From Anaerobiospirillum thomasii (GTDB lineage Bacteria; Pseudomonadota; Gammaproteobacteria; Enterobacterales; Succinivibrionaceae): a DNA stretch of 64,000 bases. This document shows positions 29,401 to 38,997 of this stretch, in pieces. Position 1 is the first letter of the stretch. The number at the start of each line of letters is the position of its first letter. Below the pieces are notes generated by a model. It ran no database searches. It was not told the DNA's origin and saw only the letters and a list, made by a program, of their open reading frames with translations. The stretch lies in contig NZ_UAPU01000005.1 in NCBI RefSeq assembly GCF_900445255.1, positions 62,001 through 126,000 on the forward strand, given 5' to 3'. A program made the position numbers and the translations under genes.

Positions 29401-30375
29401 TTACTGTTTTGCGTTCTGCTTGCTGGAAATTTTTTCTCTGACCTCAGGCAAAGAAAGGTCGGCATCAGTGCCAAGATTTGAGCCATAATCTTTTGATGGA
29501 TAGGCTATCTGTCCTGCCTGATTCTTGTTCTTTCTTTCAAATTCCTCATTTGGATTTATGCCTTTTTTCTTGAGTTCATTGTAATTATCACGGCTTAGAA
29601 TCAGCAGAATGTCAGAGTTTTTATCCTGCTGTACGTGATTGCGTGATACATCAACTACAGCAATATCCTGAATTAAAGTACGGCCAATGAGTACAGGATA
29701 GTTTAATTTGCGTCTGTCTGCCAAGGTAAACTCAGAGGTATTGGAGTAATCGCCTATTTTGACATTGAGGCTGACTACAGGACGTTCTGTGGTGGTTGAC
29801 TTGCTTGACTGTCTTATAGTTGAGTAACGTACAAAAGGGGCCTCAAGCTCCAAGGTTCTGTCATTGACCTCCATGGTAAAGCGATACCATTTCTTGCCCT
29901 TTCTTTCAAACTCGGTGATATTGGTAGCGCTGATTGATGATACAGCGGCACCGGTATCGATACGGCAGTCAAACATGGCATTGGCCTCTTTGATATAGAT
30001 AAACTCATCTTCTCCAAAGTACATCTTGCCATCTGGTGTCTGCAGGTCATAATTTCTTACAGGTTTGACATCCATAACATTTCCCTTGGCGTTATTTGAG
30101 CCGCCGTTTGAAAATAAAGAGTCAACTAAAGACTGATTCTGACGTCTTAGGGCTTTAAGCTCATTGAGAACATTACGCTGAAAGCTTGAGTTCTCGCGCT
30201 CTAGATAATCAAGATTGGAATTGATTTTTCCAATACTGGCGCGCTGTGAGGACAGCTCCTCGTTGATGCTCTGTACTGTACCTTTAAGTTCAATTACAGA
30301 ATTGTTGTCATTGCCATGGGCACTTAAGGAGAGAAGGGTGCAGGCAAGCAGCAGTGATATGGAACTCTTGCGCAT
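29401..30375 (-). CDS. Retropepsin-like aspartic protease, exported (annotated elsewhere as ATP-dependent zinc protease)
   Basis: A 324-residue exported protein. I chose the ATG at 30375 because AGGATA lies 5 bases upstream; an ATG four codons earlier overlaps that site. The signal peptide ends near SLSAHG. A coiled coil (about 30-95) leads to a retropepsin-like fold from about 125, with FDCRIDTGAAVSSI carrying the DTGA catalytic motif and YPVLIGRTLIQDIAVVDVSR typical of the PF05618 family. The C-terminal 60 residues are polar. It is first of the three-gene module, so it may be periplasmic and act on the product of the downstream ligase. Confidence 0.8.
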   Translation of the reverse strand: MRKSSISLLLACTLLSLSAHGNDNNSVIELKGTVQSINEELSSQRASIGKINSNLDYLERENSSFQRNVLNELKALRRQNQSLVDSLFSNGGSNNAKGNVMDVKPVRNYDLQTPDGKMYFGEDEFIYIKEANAMFDCRIDTGAAVSSISATNITEFERKGKKWYRFTMEVNDRTLELEAPFVRYSTIRQSSKSTTTERPVVSLNVKIGDYSNTSEFTLADRRKLNYPVLIGRTLIQDIAVVDVSRNHVQQDKNSDILLILSRDNYNELKKKGINPNEEFERKNKNQAGQIAYPSKDYGSNLGTDADLSLPEVREKISSKQNAKQ

Positions 30376-30834
30376 TTGTATCCTCATTTGAAAGTTGTTA
30401 GATATTTATAAATTCTATGCATAAGACCTGATATGAATGACGCATAGAATGCTTGTTTTAACATGAGTCAAAAATTCAGACAATTATAATATTTTTTATA
30501 TGTTTTTACTAAGCAAATCACATTAAATTTGCAATTAATTGACTCTGCGGTTTGGATATATAGGCACTTTTGCTACAAATTGAAGAGTATTTTTATATAT
30601 TGACTAAAAAAGGGTCATTAGTGAAGTATAGGATAATTAGGAAAGATAAGGCAAAAATACCGCTCTTGACTATACAGTATAAAAATTAGTAGACACTTAG
30701 TGTGTTTAAATTAAATATTCTTAAATATCAATAAATTAAAACTTTACTATACAGTGTGTATGTAAATGTATTGTAAAGAGAATTTAAAAGGCAGACAATA
30801 GCCACATATTTTTTATTTCAGTTAGGATTATATT
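30376..30834. other. AT-rich divergent intergenic region
   Basis: About 460 bp between two divergent envelope genes. It must contain both promoters. TTGACT at 30664 could be a -35 element, but I see no clear partner. No gene or repeat is seen. Confidence 0.4.
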
Positions 30835-31659
30835 ATGAATTTTGTAAAAAGCTCAGTTTTTGCAGCAGCTGCACTTGTATCATTTAGTGCCAATGCCTTT
30901 TATATCAATGCTACAGGTTCTTATGATGGCAAGGCTGACTTAAAAGACAGCAATCAGGATGTTGAGATCTCTTCATATCGCATCTTCGGCGGCAATGAGT
31001 TTTTAACACTAGGCTATAAGAAAACAGAATTTGACTGGTCAGATGGCAGATACAATCTTGATTCATTGAACTATCTGTATGCTGATATTCACTATGGCGG
31101 TGCTATTGCCGGCAACTTCACCTATCATGCAGGTATAGGTTTAAGCTCAGGCTTTGAGGATGACTGCAATCTGTCTGAGAATTATTCAATCTCCCCACGT
31201 ATTGCCTTTGGCTACAAATTCAACCAGGACTGGGAAGGTTTTGCAGGTGTTGCAACTCAGTTTAACGAGGTAGAGAACAAGTTCCTGCCAATCATTGGTG
31301 TCAAGTACCGCGATGATGGTGCTCTTGGTTTCTCAGGCTCTATAGCCTATCCAGCCACCAAGGCCACCTACAGATTCAGCCAGTTCCTGGCTTTAAATGC
31401 CACCATGCTTGTGCATCAGGAGCTCTATCAGTTATCTGACAGCAGCAATATCTCACGTGAAGGCTATATCTTTGATGAGAGCGTAGGTACAAGCTTTGGC
31501 GTCAGCATCACTCCTCTTAAGATGCTTACCATTGATGCAGGTCTCAATACCTACTTCAATCACGAGTACACTGTTTACGATAAAAACGGCAATGAGTTAA
31601 GAAGCATTGAGGTTGATCCATCAGCCGGAGCCTATGTCAACGTAAGAGCAGCTTTCTAA
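30835..31659 (+). CDS. Outer-membrane beta-barrel protein, unknown
   Basis: A 274-residue protein with a classical signal peptide (VKSSVFAAAALVSFSANA, cut before FYIN). The mature part alternates polar and hydrophobic residues as in short beta strands, with many Gly, Tyr and Asn turns, and ends in Phe (VRAAF), the usual outer-membrane insertion signal. I infer a barrel of about 10 to 12 strands. No specific family is recognised. A clear terminator follows. Confidence 0.7.
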   Translation: MNFVKSSVFAAAALVSFSANAFYINATGSYDGKADLKDSNQDVEISSYRIFGGNEFLTLGYKKTEFDWSDGRYNLDSLNYLYADIHYGGAIAGNFTYHAGIGLSSGFEDDCNLSENYSISPRIAFGYKFNQDWEGFAGVATQFNEVENKFLPIIGVKYRDDGALGFSGSIAYPATKATYRFSQFLALNATMLVHQELYQLSDSSNISREGYIFDESVGTSFGVSITPLKMLTIDAGLNTYFNHEYTVYDKNGNELRSIEVDPSAGAYVNVRAAF

Positions 31660-31689
31660 TCTCTTCATAATAACACAACGCAACTATTC

Positions 31690-31722
31690 AATGAGCCTGA
31701 GACTGTCTGCAGGCTCATTTTT
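31690..31722 (+). terminator. Terminator after the outer-membrane protein gene
   Basis: AATGAGCCTG and CAGGCTCATT form a 10-bp stem followed by TTTTT. Confidence 0.88.
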
Positions 31723-31742
31723 GATCTTTAAATCATCTGTGT

Positions 31743-32444
31743 CTATATGCTTCTTTTATACAAAGGCCCTAAGGTTGGTGTCTCTTTACCAAAAATATCA
31801 CGTACCTGACATAAAAAGAGCTCGGCTGTAGCTACGCTGTCAGCTAGTGCATTGTGCGCCACATATGAGGGTAGATGCCTTTTCTTTCTTATGGCAGACA
31901 GGGAAAGATCTGATACATTGCCAGAGAATGAGACAAGCGAGCGCTCAAGCTTTAGTGTATCTAAAAACACTAAAGGCACAGTGCTGTCAGCATCAAGTCC
32001 GTAATGATGCAGAATAAAGTTTTTTTCAATGGTGGCGGCATGGCACAGTACTATTTTATTGCGCATGAGGGATAAAAGCTCATCAAAGGCCTGTTGTGTA
32101 TCCTCACCTGATATAAGCTGCTCTGGTGTAATCTGATTGATAATGGCACTGCCAGATTTTATAACATTCTGCACATTTAAATATTTATGACAGCTGGTAT
32201 TAAAATCTATAGCACCGTTTTTAATGATGACATAACCCATAGACAGGACAATATCTTCATTAAAATCAAGACCTGTGGTCTCAAAATCAAGACTTATAAT
32301 CTCATGCTCAAAAAGATAGCTCTTATCATCAAATACAGTATCTGTATACAAAGCTTCAAGGGCCGGTGGCAAAGAGCCTAAAGCCTTTAGCTTGTAACTT
32401 TTAGCATAGAGCTTCTCAAGAGGACTTTTTATAAAAAGAGCCAT
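31743..32444 (-). CDS. DnaQ-like 3'-5' exonuclease
   Basis: A 233-residue DEDDh exonuclease. The first motif SLDFETTGLDF (about residue 52) gives D and E, and the last, AHNALADSVATAELF (about 195), gives H and D. The middle motif reads CHAATIEKNFI, where the usual Asp is replaced by Glu. The protein overlaps the stop of the upstream DUF294 gene by one base. This pair, a DnaQ-like exonuclease after a cyclic-nucleotide/CBS/nucleotidyltransferase protein, is recurrent in proteobacteria, so they probably act together. The substrate is unknown. Confidence 0.82.
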   Translation of the reverse strand: MALFIKSPLEKLYAKSYKLKALGSLPPALEALYTDTVFDDKSYLFEHEIISLDFETTGLDFNEDIVLSMGYVIIKNGAIDFNTSCHKYLNVQNVIKSGSAIINQITPEQLISGEDTQQAFDELLSLMRNKIVLCHAATIEKNFILHHYGLDADSTVPLVFLDTLKLERSLVSFSGNVSDLSLSAIRKKRHLPSYVAHNALADSVATAELFLCQVRDIFGKETPTLGPLYKRSI

Positions 32445-34309
32445 TAAAAGCCTCCTTTGAATCTAAAGGAGGCAGCCTCCTGCTGCTTGGCAATAATTCT
32501 AAAGGCATCTTTTAAATGATTGCGCTCAAACTGACTTAAACTCTTTGGATCTATGGTATTTGAAAGCTTTTCACCTTTGTTTAAAGCTAGGATCTGATGT
32601 GAAAAACGCACCTTGTTGATAAAGCTGTAGGCCTCACACAGCTCACGTAAATCCTCTTTTGATAAAATGCCGGCCTCACAGGCATCATTAAGTCGGCTTA
32701 TGGTGTCAGTATGCTTTGAGCCTGCCTTTAGCGCATAGATGCGCCCAAGCTCCACAACCAGAGCCACAGCATTTTTCTTGATATCAAGCACCTCGCGGTT
32801 ATCACCATCTTTTGTCAGCACAAACTGTCTGAAAAGACCCAGTGGCGGGGAGACTGACAGTGAACACAGCGCCATTAGGGAGAGGAAACGGGAGTTTTGA
32901 GCTATGGTTGTACTTACATAGTTTTTAAGCTTGGAGATTAAAAACTCATCGCCATAGACATATCTTATATCCATAAAGACAATGGAGTTTAAAAGCTTCT
33001 TTTCTGTAGCTTCACAGATCCATGAATAGTAGTATTGCTCAAAGGTTGAGTAAGGTACGCAGAAATCTTTGTTGGCGGCCATATAGTTGCCAGAGCAGAG
33101 TTTATAGCCACACTCATCAAGACTCTTACACAGTATATTGGCAAAATTGTGAAAATAGGCCATGTCATTGTCATTAAGCTTATCCTGCACAATGATGGCA
33201 TTGTCCTGATCTGAGAGCAGATGGATTTCATTGCGGGCCTGTGAGCCTGCAACCATAATGGCAAAAGGGCATGGGCTCTGACCTAATTTCTGCTCTGTAA
33301 GTTTTGCTATACGTATATAGAAGGCATCGGCAATACGGGTCATGACACGCTCAATAGCCGTAGGCTCAAGACCTGAGCTTACAAGAGTTATAAAAATCTC
33401 TTCTTTTTGAACTGAGAGGGCTTTGAGTGTTTCAAGATTCTGCGCTTTGTTTATATTCTTTAAAAGGAAGATGGACTGCAGCTGAGAGTTTAAAAGCAGC
33501 TGCGGGGCACCTATTGAGCCTACAAGACGGCCGCCATCGGTTACACCAAGACTCTTTAGGTTATAGCTTATCATCAGATCAAGGGCGGCAAAGAGGCTTT
33601 TATTTATATCAATACACACAGGGTGCAGTGTCATAATAGATGATATAGGCTGCTTTATATCTGTGCCTTGAGCCACTACGCGCAAGGCCAGATCGGATTT
33701 GGTGACCACACCGCATAGCTCATCATCTTTGCGCATAATAAAGGCCAGTTCGCTGTTTTTACGGCCAATCTCAAGGGCTGTATCCTGTATGCTGTCAGTA
33801 TCGCGCATAATGGCAATATCTTTTTGCACAAAGGCACGGATCTTTTGCATAAAGCCTTTGTTGATACCATTGTCACTCATTTCAGAGTCATTGTGCGTCG
33901 ATGACAGGCGTACCCATTCATGTGAGTCAAAATACTGTGCAATCTTCTCATTCTTGCTGATAAGAAAATCAAGCATCTGCTTTGATACAAGATATAAAAG
34001 GGTGTTTTCAAGAAAGTGGACGCTATAGTCGCTTTTGCCGCTCTTTTTTAACTGTGTAAAGCCAAAGGAGTCGCCTACACCCAGACGGCAGCGCAGGGAT
34101 CCATCATTGTTTATCTGCTCCAAAGCACCAGTGCGTATCATAAAAAGTCCTGTAGAGCACAGGCTTTCATCGCGTATGATGTCATCCTTGGCATAATAGA
34201 CAATTTTAATGGAGGTAGCCATGGCATCCTTTTCAATGGTTGAGAGCAGTGAAAAAGGATGGGTATGACTTATAAAATCATAGATGTTTGGCAGTAGTGA
34301 CTGATCCAT
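32444..34309 (-). CDS. cNMP-binding / CBS / DUF294 nucleotidyltransferase-like protein
   Basis: A 621-residue signalling protein with four parts: a cyclic-nucleotide-binding-like domain (about 15-120, with DIIRDESLCSTGLFMIRTGALEQI), a CBS pair (about 150-275), a nucleotidyltransferase-like DUF294 domain with IMVAGSQARNEIHLLSDQDNAII (about 355), and an all-helical substrate-binding C-terminal domain. The SDQDN segment matches the GlnD-like metal site. It is followed with a one-base overlap by a DnaQ-like exonuclease. The ligand and substrate cannot be told from sequence. Confidence 0.82.
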   Translation of the reverse strand: MDQSLLPNIYDFISHTHPFSLLSTIEKDAMATSIKIVYYAKDDIIRDESLCSTGLFMIRTGALEQINNDGSLRCRLGVGDSFGFTQLKKSGKSDYSVHFLENTLLYLVSKQMLDFLISKNEKIAQYFDSHEWVRLSSTHNDSEMSDNGINKGFMQKIRAFVQKDIAIMRDTDSIQDTALEIGRKNSELAFIMRKDDELCGVVTKSDLALRVVAQGTDIKQPISSIMTLHPVCIDINKSLFAALDLMISYNLKSLGVTDGGRLVGSIGAPQLLLNSQLQSIFLLKNINKAQNLETLKALSVQKEEIFITLVSSGLEPTAIERVMTRIADAFYIRIAKLTEQKLGQSPCPFAIMVAGSQARNEIHLLSDQDNAIIVQDKLNDNDMAYFHNFANILCKSLDECGYKLCSGNYMAANKDFCVPYSTFEQYYYSWICEATEKKLLNSIVFMDIRYVYGDEFLISKLKNYVSTTIAQNSRFLSLMALCSLSVSPPLGLFRQFVLTKDGDNREVLDIKKNAVALVVELGRIYALKAGSKHTDTISRLNDACEAGILSKEDLRELCEAYSFINKVRFSHQILALNKGEKLSNTIDPKSLSQFERNHLKDAFRIIAKQQEAASFRFKGGF

Positions 34310-34438
34310 ATGTCCTTCTTATTCAGTGACGGGAGTTTATGTAATAAGTATAAGTCAAATAGCGTTGTATATCACATATTTTTAGACAATATAAAATAAG
34401 TTAAGACAACACAATTTAGATTTTAATAAAGCGGTTAG

Positions 34439-34642
34439 TTTCAAAATAGACTACAAACGAGATATAAAGCATATCTTGAAGATTGGGCAGGCCAACTGGA
34501 ATGTCATATTCTCCAAGACTGGCTGTTTGTCTGGTGCAAAGAGAATGATGTTCTGGTGCCAACGCTAGATCTTAGAGTGCTCAACTCTGGGCGTTTTGAT
34601 ATAGAGATCTTATTTACCGCCTCTTTCAATACAGTGTTATGA
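34439..34642 (+). pseudogene. Fragment resembling phage tail completion protein R (P2 gpR)
   Basis: An open stretch of 67 codons, with no start codon after its upstream stop, ends at TGA 34640-34642. Its pattern RYKAYLEDWAGQLECHIL, then DWLFVWCKEND and NSGRFDIEILFTASF, parallels the middle of P2 gpR as I recall it (RY...DFTGDFDLL, LAWLRENQP, SSFDISISL). I infer a degraded prophage tail gene. It sits alone in a 550-bp gap between the DUF294 gene and rne. Confidence 0.4.
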
Positions 34643-34664
34643 GTGCGTGATAGAAAGTAAAAGC

Positions 34665-34686
34665 CGCCATAGAAAATTCTATGGCG
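34665..34686. repeat. Perfect 10-bp inverted repeat
   Basis: CGCCATAGAA and TTCTATGGCG with two A between them, just past the phage-gene fragment. It may be a terminator left with the fragment. Confidence 0.4.
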
Positions 34687-34699
34687 TTTGGGACAGAAA

Positions 34700-34730
34700 A
34701 AGGGTGCTGATATTTGACATCAGCACCCTT
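34700..34730 (-). terminator. Terminator, probably of rne
   Basis: AGGGTGCTGAT pairs with ATCAGCACCCT; read leftward it ends in TTTTTCTG. It is 130 bp past the rne stop. A second hairpin (GGAGGC with GCCTCC at 34821-34849) lies closer to the gene and lacks a T run. Confidence 0.7.
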
Positions 34731-34858
34731 TATCCTGCCAGTCTTTAATTTTTGGACTTAATATCGTGTCCCTTGCCTATCAAAACATTGATTTTACAGG
34801 ATTTAATCATGTTTTCTTATTAGGAGGCAAGTCGTCAAGACAGCCTCCTTATGGGCTT

Positions 34859-37486
34859 TTATGAATCGTATTTTGAAGTGTCACTTATAGCTTCACTTAT
34901 ATTTTCACGGGCTGAGCTTAAACCACCGCTGCGGCCTGATTTTTCAAACTCAAAGCCATACTCTGACTCTCTTGCAGCAGTGCTGGCTCTAAAGTCAAGC
35001 TCATAGCTTTGTGGAGTTGAGATCTCATCCAAGGATGCATATACCTTAGCACCACTGAAGCCACCAGAGCGACCTGATGACTCAAACTCAAAGCCTGCAG
35101 CAAAGTCTCTTGCAGCTGTGCTGTTGGCAAATGGTACCTGCTCATCAGGACCTTGGCCTATGGCACAGTCTACATAGGTAACCTTGACAGGGCGTATGCC
35201 TTTTTGCACTGCAGGAGGCTCAAAGGCTGACATAGGGTCAAGCTCTCTTGCTCTTTGAGCGGCACGGGCCTGAGCTACAGCAATAGGCACAATCTCAGAG
35301 CGTGGCTTTCTTACTCTCTGACGTCTTGGACTCTCCTGCACTGCAGTGCTTTCACTCTGCTGAGCATATGGATTGACAGGAGCCAAAGCCTGAGCCTCTT
35401 CATTCTTGATTGTCACCACGGTTGGAGTATTGACATTGCGCACACGGCCTTTGCGCTCTCTGCGCTCTTTGACTGGTGGCTGCACTGCAGTGCTCTCAGG
35501 TGAAGCTACTACACTCTCCTGATTGATTACAACGCTCTCTTCAGTACGCACAGGCTTTCTTGGAGCTGCTTTGCGCTCCTTGCGGTTGCGTACAGGTGCG
35601 CTGCTCTCAGAGCTCTGTGTGCTCTGTGCTGCACGTGGATTTCTGTTCTGACGCGGATTTCTGCGATTCTGGGCAGTGCGTGAACGTGAATTGCCTTTTC
35701 TGCCGATCTCTGAGCGCTCGCCTGCTGCCTTATCCTTGCTCTCATCTGAGCTAAAGAGGGACTTGAACCAGCCAAACAGACCGCCGCTCTTCTTGCTCTC
35801 ATCCTTTCTGGCAGGACGTGGCACAGCAGCAGGTTTTGGAGTGCTGGCAATAGATGAGATAACCTGTGAATCAACGGCAGGTGTATCATTCTCATCCATC
35901 TTGGCACTTTTAACTAAGTTGTGCTCCATAAGCTCGCGCTTTAACATTTCGCGGGCCTGCAGATTGCGCTCGGTTAAAATCTGTGTTGACTTGTCGCTGC
36001 CTGAGTTGTCGCGAACAGACAGAGCAATCTCATAATCTGTAGGCATCATATGCTGATCAGGAATAATGGTGATCTTTATATCATGACGCTTTTCAATTTC
36101 TGAGAGTGAATTACGCTTGTCATTGAGGATAAATGAAGCCACATTCAAAGGTACTGTGGCAATCATGTCACGGTAATTGTCCTTGTGATCCTTGTGGGCC
36201 TCTTCCTCGATAATGCGCAGTATGGACAGAGCAAGGGATGGAGTATCGCGTACAGTACCCTGACCCTGACACATAGGGCAGACATGGGAGCTTGACTCCT
36301 CAAGAGATGGACGCAGTCTCTGACGGGAGAGCTCTAAAAGACCAAAGCGTGAGATACGTGAGAACTGAATACGGGCACGGTCCTGACGCACAGCATCACG
36401 CATTCTCTTTTCAATCTCGCGCTGATTTTTAATAGGGGTCATGTCGATAAAGTCAATGACGATAAGACCACCTACGTCTCTTAATCTTAACTGTCTTGCA
36501 ATCTCTTCTGCAGCCTCTATATTGGTCTGCAGTGCAGTCTCCTCAATATCGCCGCCGCGGGTGGCCTTAGCTGAGTTGACGTCAATTGAGGTTAAAGCCT
36601 CGGTAGGGTCAATCACAATGGCGCCGCCTGATGGCAGACGTACTTCACGTCTGTAGGCAGATTCAATCTGACTTTCAATCTGATATTTGGAGAACAGAGG
36701 AATATCGCCTGTATACAGATGGACGCGGTTTGCAAATTCAGGACGTACAAGCTCTATCTGACTTTTTATCTGGGCAAAGACCTCGGTGTCATCAACAATG
36801 ATTTCACCAATATCAGGACGCAGGTAGTCACGTATGGCACGCAGGGCAATATTTGACTCCTGATGAATGAGAAATGGAGCAGGGCGTGAGGCTGCTGCTG
36901 TATTTATCATCTGCCAGAGCTTGGTTAAAATGGATAAATCCCAGTCGAGCTCTTCAGTGCTCTTGCCCACACCGGCTGTGCGCACAATAACACCCATGCC
37001 CTGAGGAATGGAAATGCCCTCAAGAGCCTGCTTAAGCTCGGTACGCTCCTCACCTTCAATACGGCGGGAAATACCGCCGGCTCTTGGGTTGTTTGGCATA
37101 AGTACCAGATAGCTGCCGGCAAGAGAAATGTAGGTGGTAAGGGCAGCACCTTTCTGGCCACGTTCTTCCTTTTCAATCTGAACAATGATCTCCTGACCCT
37201 CACGCAGAGCGTGCTTGAGGGAGGCATGATCTGAAAAGTTGGTGCCCTCAGGGAAATACTCTCTGGCAATTTCCTTTATAGGCAGGAAGCCGTGACGCTC
37301 AACACCATAGTCAACAAAGGCGGCCTCAAGAGAAGGCTCTATTCTGGTAATGGTGCCTTTGTAGATATTGGCTTTTTTATTGGCATGCTGCGGGGATTCA
37401 ATATCAAGGTCATATAATTTCTGACCGTCAACTAAAGCTACGCGAACCTCTTCTTGTTGGGTCGCATTGATAAGCATTCTTTTCAC
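34859..37486 (-). CDS. rne: Ribonuclease E
   Basis: Single-strand endoribonuclease, core of the RNA degradosome. The 875 residues start with the S1 region ([21 protein letters not shown], then [17 protein letters not shown]). The catalytic Asp residues lie in [14 protein letters not shown] (about 300) and IVIDFIDM (about 345). The Zn-link CPMCQGQG is at about 403. From about 530 the protein is basic and low in complexity ([13 protein letters not shown]), as expected for an RNA-binding scaffold. Its last 110 residues hold two copies of a segment with GFEF-SGRSGG. It is divergent from rluC, as in E. coli. The 3' end is followed by hairpins at 34821 and 34700. Confidence 0.95.
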   Translation of the reverse strand: MKRMLINATQQEEVRVALVDGQKLYDLDIESPQHANKKANIYKGTITRIEPSLEAAFVDYGVERHGFLPIKEIAREYFPEGTNFSDHASLKHALREGQEIIVQIEKEERGQKGAALTTYISLAGSYLVLMPNNPRAGGISRRIEGEERTELKQALEGISIPQGMGVIVRTAGVGKSTEELDWDLSILTKLWQMINTAAASRPAPFLIHQESNIALRAIRDYLRPDIGEIIVDDTEVFAQIKSQIELVRPEFANRVHLYTGDIPLFSKYQIESQIESAYRREVRLPSGGAIVIDPTEALTSIDVNSAKATRGGDIEETALQTNIEAAEEIARQLRLRDVGGLIVIDFIDMTPIKNQREIEKRMRDAVRQDRARIQFSRISRFGLLELSRQRLRPSLEESSSHVCPMCQGQGTVRDTPSLALSILRIIEEEAHKDHKDNYRDMIATVPLNVASFILNDKRNSLSEIEKRHDIKITIIPDQHMMPTDYEIALSVRDNSGSDKSTQILTERNLQAREMLKRELMEHNLVKSAKMDENDTPAVDSQVISSIASTPKPAAVPRPARKDESKKSGGLFGWFKSLFSSDESKDKAAGERSEIGRKGNSRSRTAQNRRNPRQNRNPRAAQSTQSSESSAPVRNRKERKAAPRKPVRTEESVVINQESVVASPESTAVQPPVKERRERKGRVRNVNTPTVVTIKNEEAQALAPVNPYAQQSESTAVQESPRRQRVRKPRSEIVPIAVAQARAAQRARELDPMSAFEPPAVQKGIRPVKVTYVDCAIGQGPDEQVPFANSTAARDFAAGFEFESSGRSGGFSGAKVYASLDEISTPQSYELDFRASTAARESEYGFEFEKSGRSGGLSSARENISEAISDTSKYDS

Positions 37487-38016
37487 GTGAAAAGATCCTA
37501 TAGGTAAAAGTAGTTTTAAACAATAAAATTACAACCTTATATATTGAAATATAAGGTTTTTTCTAAAACTACACTGGTTTAAATAAACGTAAGATAAAGT
37601 CTCGCCTTACCTTCTTAAAGGAGGGGATTTTAAATTACACCGCATCAAGGCTCTTTATCTGTCCTACCTTTTTGCAATAGATGCTATCAGACAGACGCAA
37701 GGCAGTACCTGTGCAGAGCGTCAATGCTATTTAAAAAACAGGGATCATGTTCTTTTTGATCACCGTGATTTTTATATTTGCTATTATCTATATAAATCCT
37801 TTTATATACAAGTAAAAAAGGGTCACATATCAAAAAAATACGTAAGATAAATAAATTTTCTGACTAAGATGGGGCACAGTGGTAGGCTTTAATGTCCTGT
37901 CCCTTTAAAGGGTGCAGTAAATAAGGCAGATCATTTGAATTGTGTAAAGCTTTAAGGGTAAAAAATGTGCGCTTTGTGGTAAAATCAGCACAGTTTTGAT
38001 AAAGAGGCTATAAGTT
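37487..38016. other. Divergent rne / rluC regulatory region
   Basis: 530 bp without a gene. In E. coli the long rne leader is used for autoregulation by RNase E, and the spacing here leaves room for the same. I could not draw a conserved hairpin from sequence alone. The right 60 bp should carry the rluC promoter. Confidence 0.4.
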
Positions 38017-38988
38017 GTGAGTGTAGATGCAAAAGAGCAGATAAGTTTAAAGGTAAGTTATAAAACAGCACTTATTGATGATGTTGAACAGAGACTTGAC
38101 AATTATCTTGCCAAACACCTAAAGGGTGTGCCACGCAGCATGATATACAGAATACTGCGCCGCGGCGAGGTGCGTGTCAATAAAAAGCGTGTCACTCCAT
38201 CTTATAAACTTAAGTTAAACGATGAGATTCGCATCCCTCCTGTAAAGGTTTCAGCAGGTCCTGTGACCATACCTTCATCCAATCTGCATCTGGTAAAGGA
38301 TCTTGAAAATCATATCATCTATGAAAATGATGTGCTTTTGGTGGTGGACAAGCCAGCAGGCCTTGCAGCCCACGGCGGCAGCGGCATTGAATTTGGTCTT
38401 ATAGAGGCGGTACGTGCCCTGCGTCCTGACTGTGAGTTTTTAGAGCTGGCCCATCGCCTTGACAGAGATACCTCAGGCTGTCTTATTATTGCCAAAAGAC
38501 GCAGTGCTCTGCGCTCTTTACATGAGCAGTTCAGACAAAGGGTGGTTAAAAAAAGATATCTGACCTTGGTGCCAGGTCAGTGGGACAGAAGAGTAAAGCT
38601 CATTGAGGCTCCGTTGAGGCGCAATGAATTAAAATCAGGCGAGAGAATGGTTGAGGTCAACTTTAAACATGGTGCTCCGTCAGCCACAGGTTTTGATATT
38701 GTAGAGAAGCTTGACAATGCCACGCTTTTAGCTGCCATGCCTCATACAGGACGTACCCATCAGATCCGTGTGCACTGTGCCTATGCCCGTCATCCTGTGG
38801 GCAATGACAGTAAATATGGAGACAGGGAGTTTAATGCCCGTTTGTCCTCCATTGGTTTAAAACGCATGTTTTTACATGCCTTTAGAATAACCTTTGTTGA
38901 TCCGCAAAGCGGTGAGATTAAAAAGATTGAAGCACCGCTGCCATTAGAGCTTGAAAAGGCAGTTGAGGCTTTGCGCATTAAAAAATAA
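38017..38988 (+). CDS. rluC: 23S rRNA pseudouridine synthase RluC
   Basis: Modifies U955, U2504 and U2580 of E. coli 23S rRNA. The 323 residues begin with an S4 domain (QRLDNYLAKHLKGVPRSMIYRILRRGEVRVN, about 25-60). The catalytic motif LAHRLDRDTSGCLI is at about 148, with PHTGRTHQIRVHCAYARHPVGND at about 247. The start is GTG, with AAAGAGG nine bases upstream. Divergence from rne and a HAD gene 9 bp downstream both match the usual neighbourhood of rluC. Confidence 0.95.
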   Translation: MSVDAKEQISLKVSYKTALIDDVEQRLDNYLAKHLKGVPRSMIYRILRRGEVRVNKKRVTPSYKLKLNDEIRIPPVKVSAGPVTIPSSNLHLVKDLENHIIYENDVLLVVDKPAGLAAHGGSGIEFGLIEAVRALRPDCEFLELAHRLDRDTSGCLIIAKRRSALRSLHEQFRQRVVKKRYLTLVPGQWDRRVKLIEAPLRRNELKSGERMVEVNFKHGAPSATGFDIVEKLDNATLLAAMPHTGRTHQIRVHCAYARHPVGNDSKYGDREFNARLSSIGLKRMFLHAFRITFVDPQSGEIKKIEAPLPLELEKAVEALRIKK

Positions 38989-38997
38989 GGATTAGTC

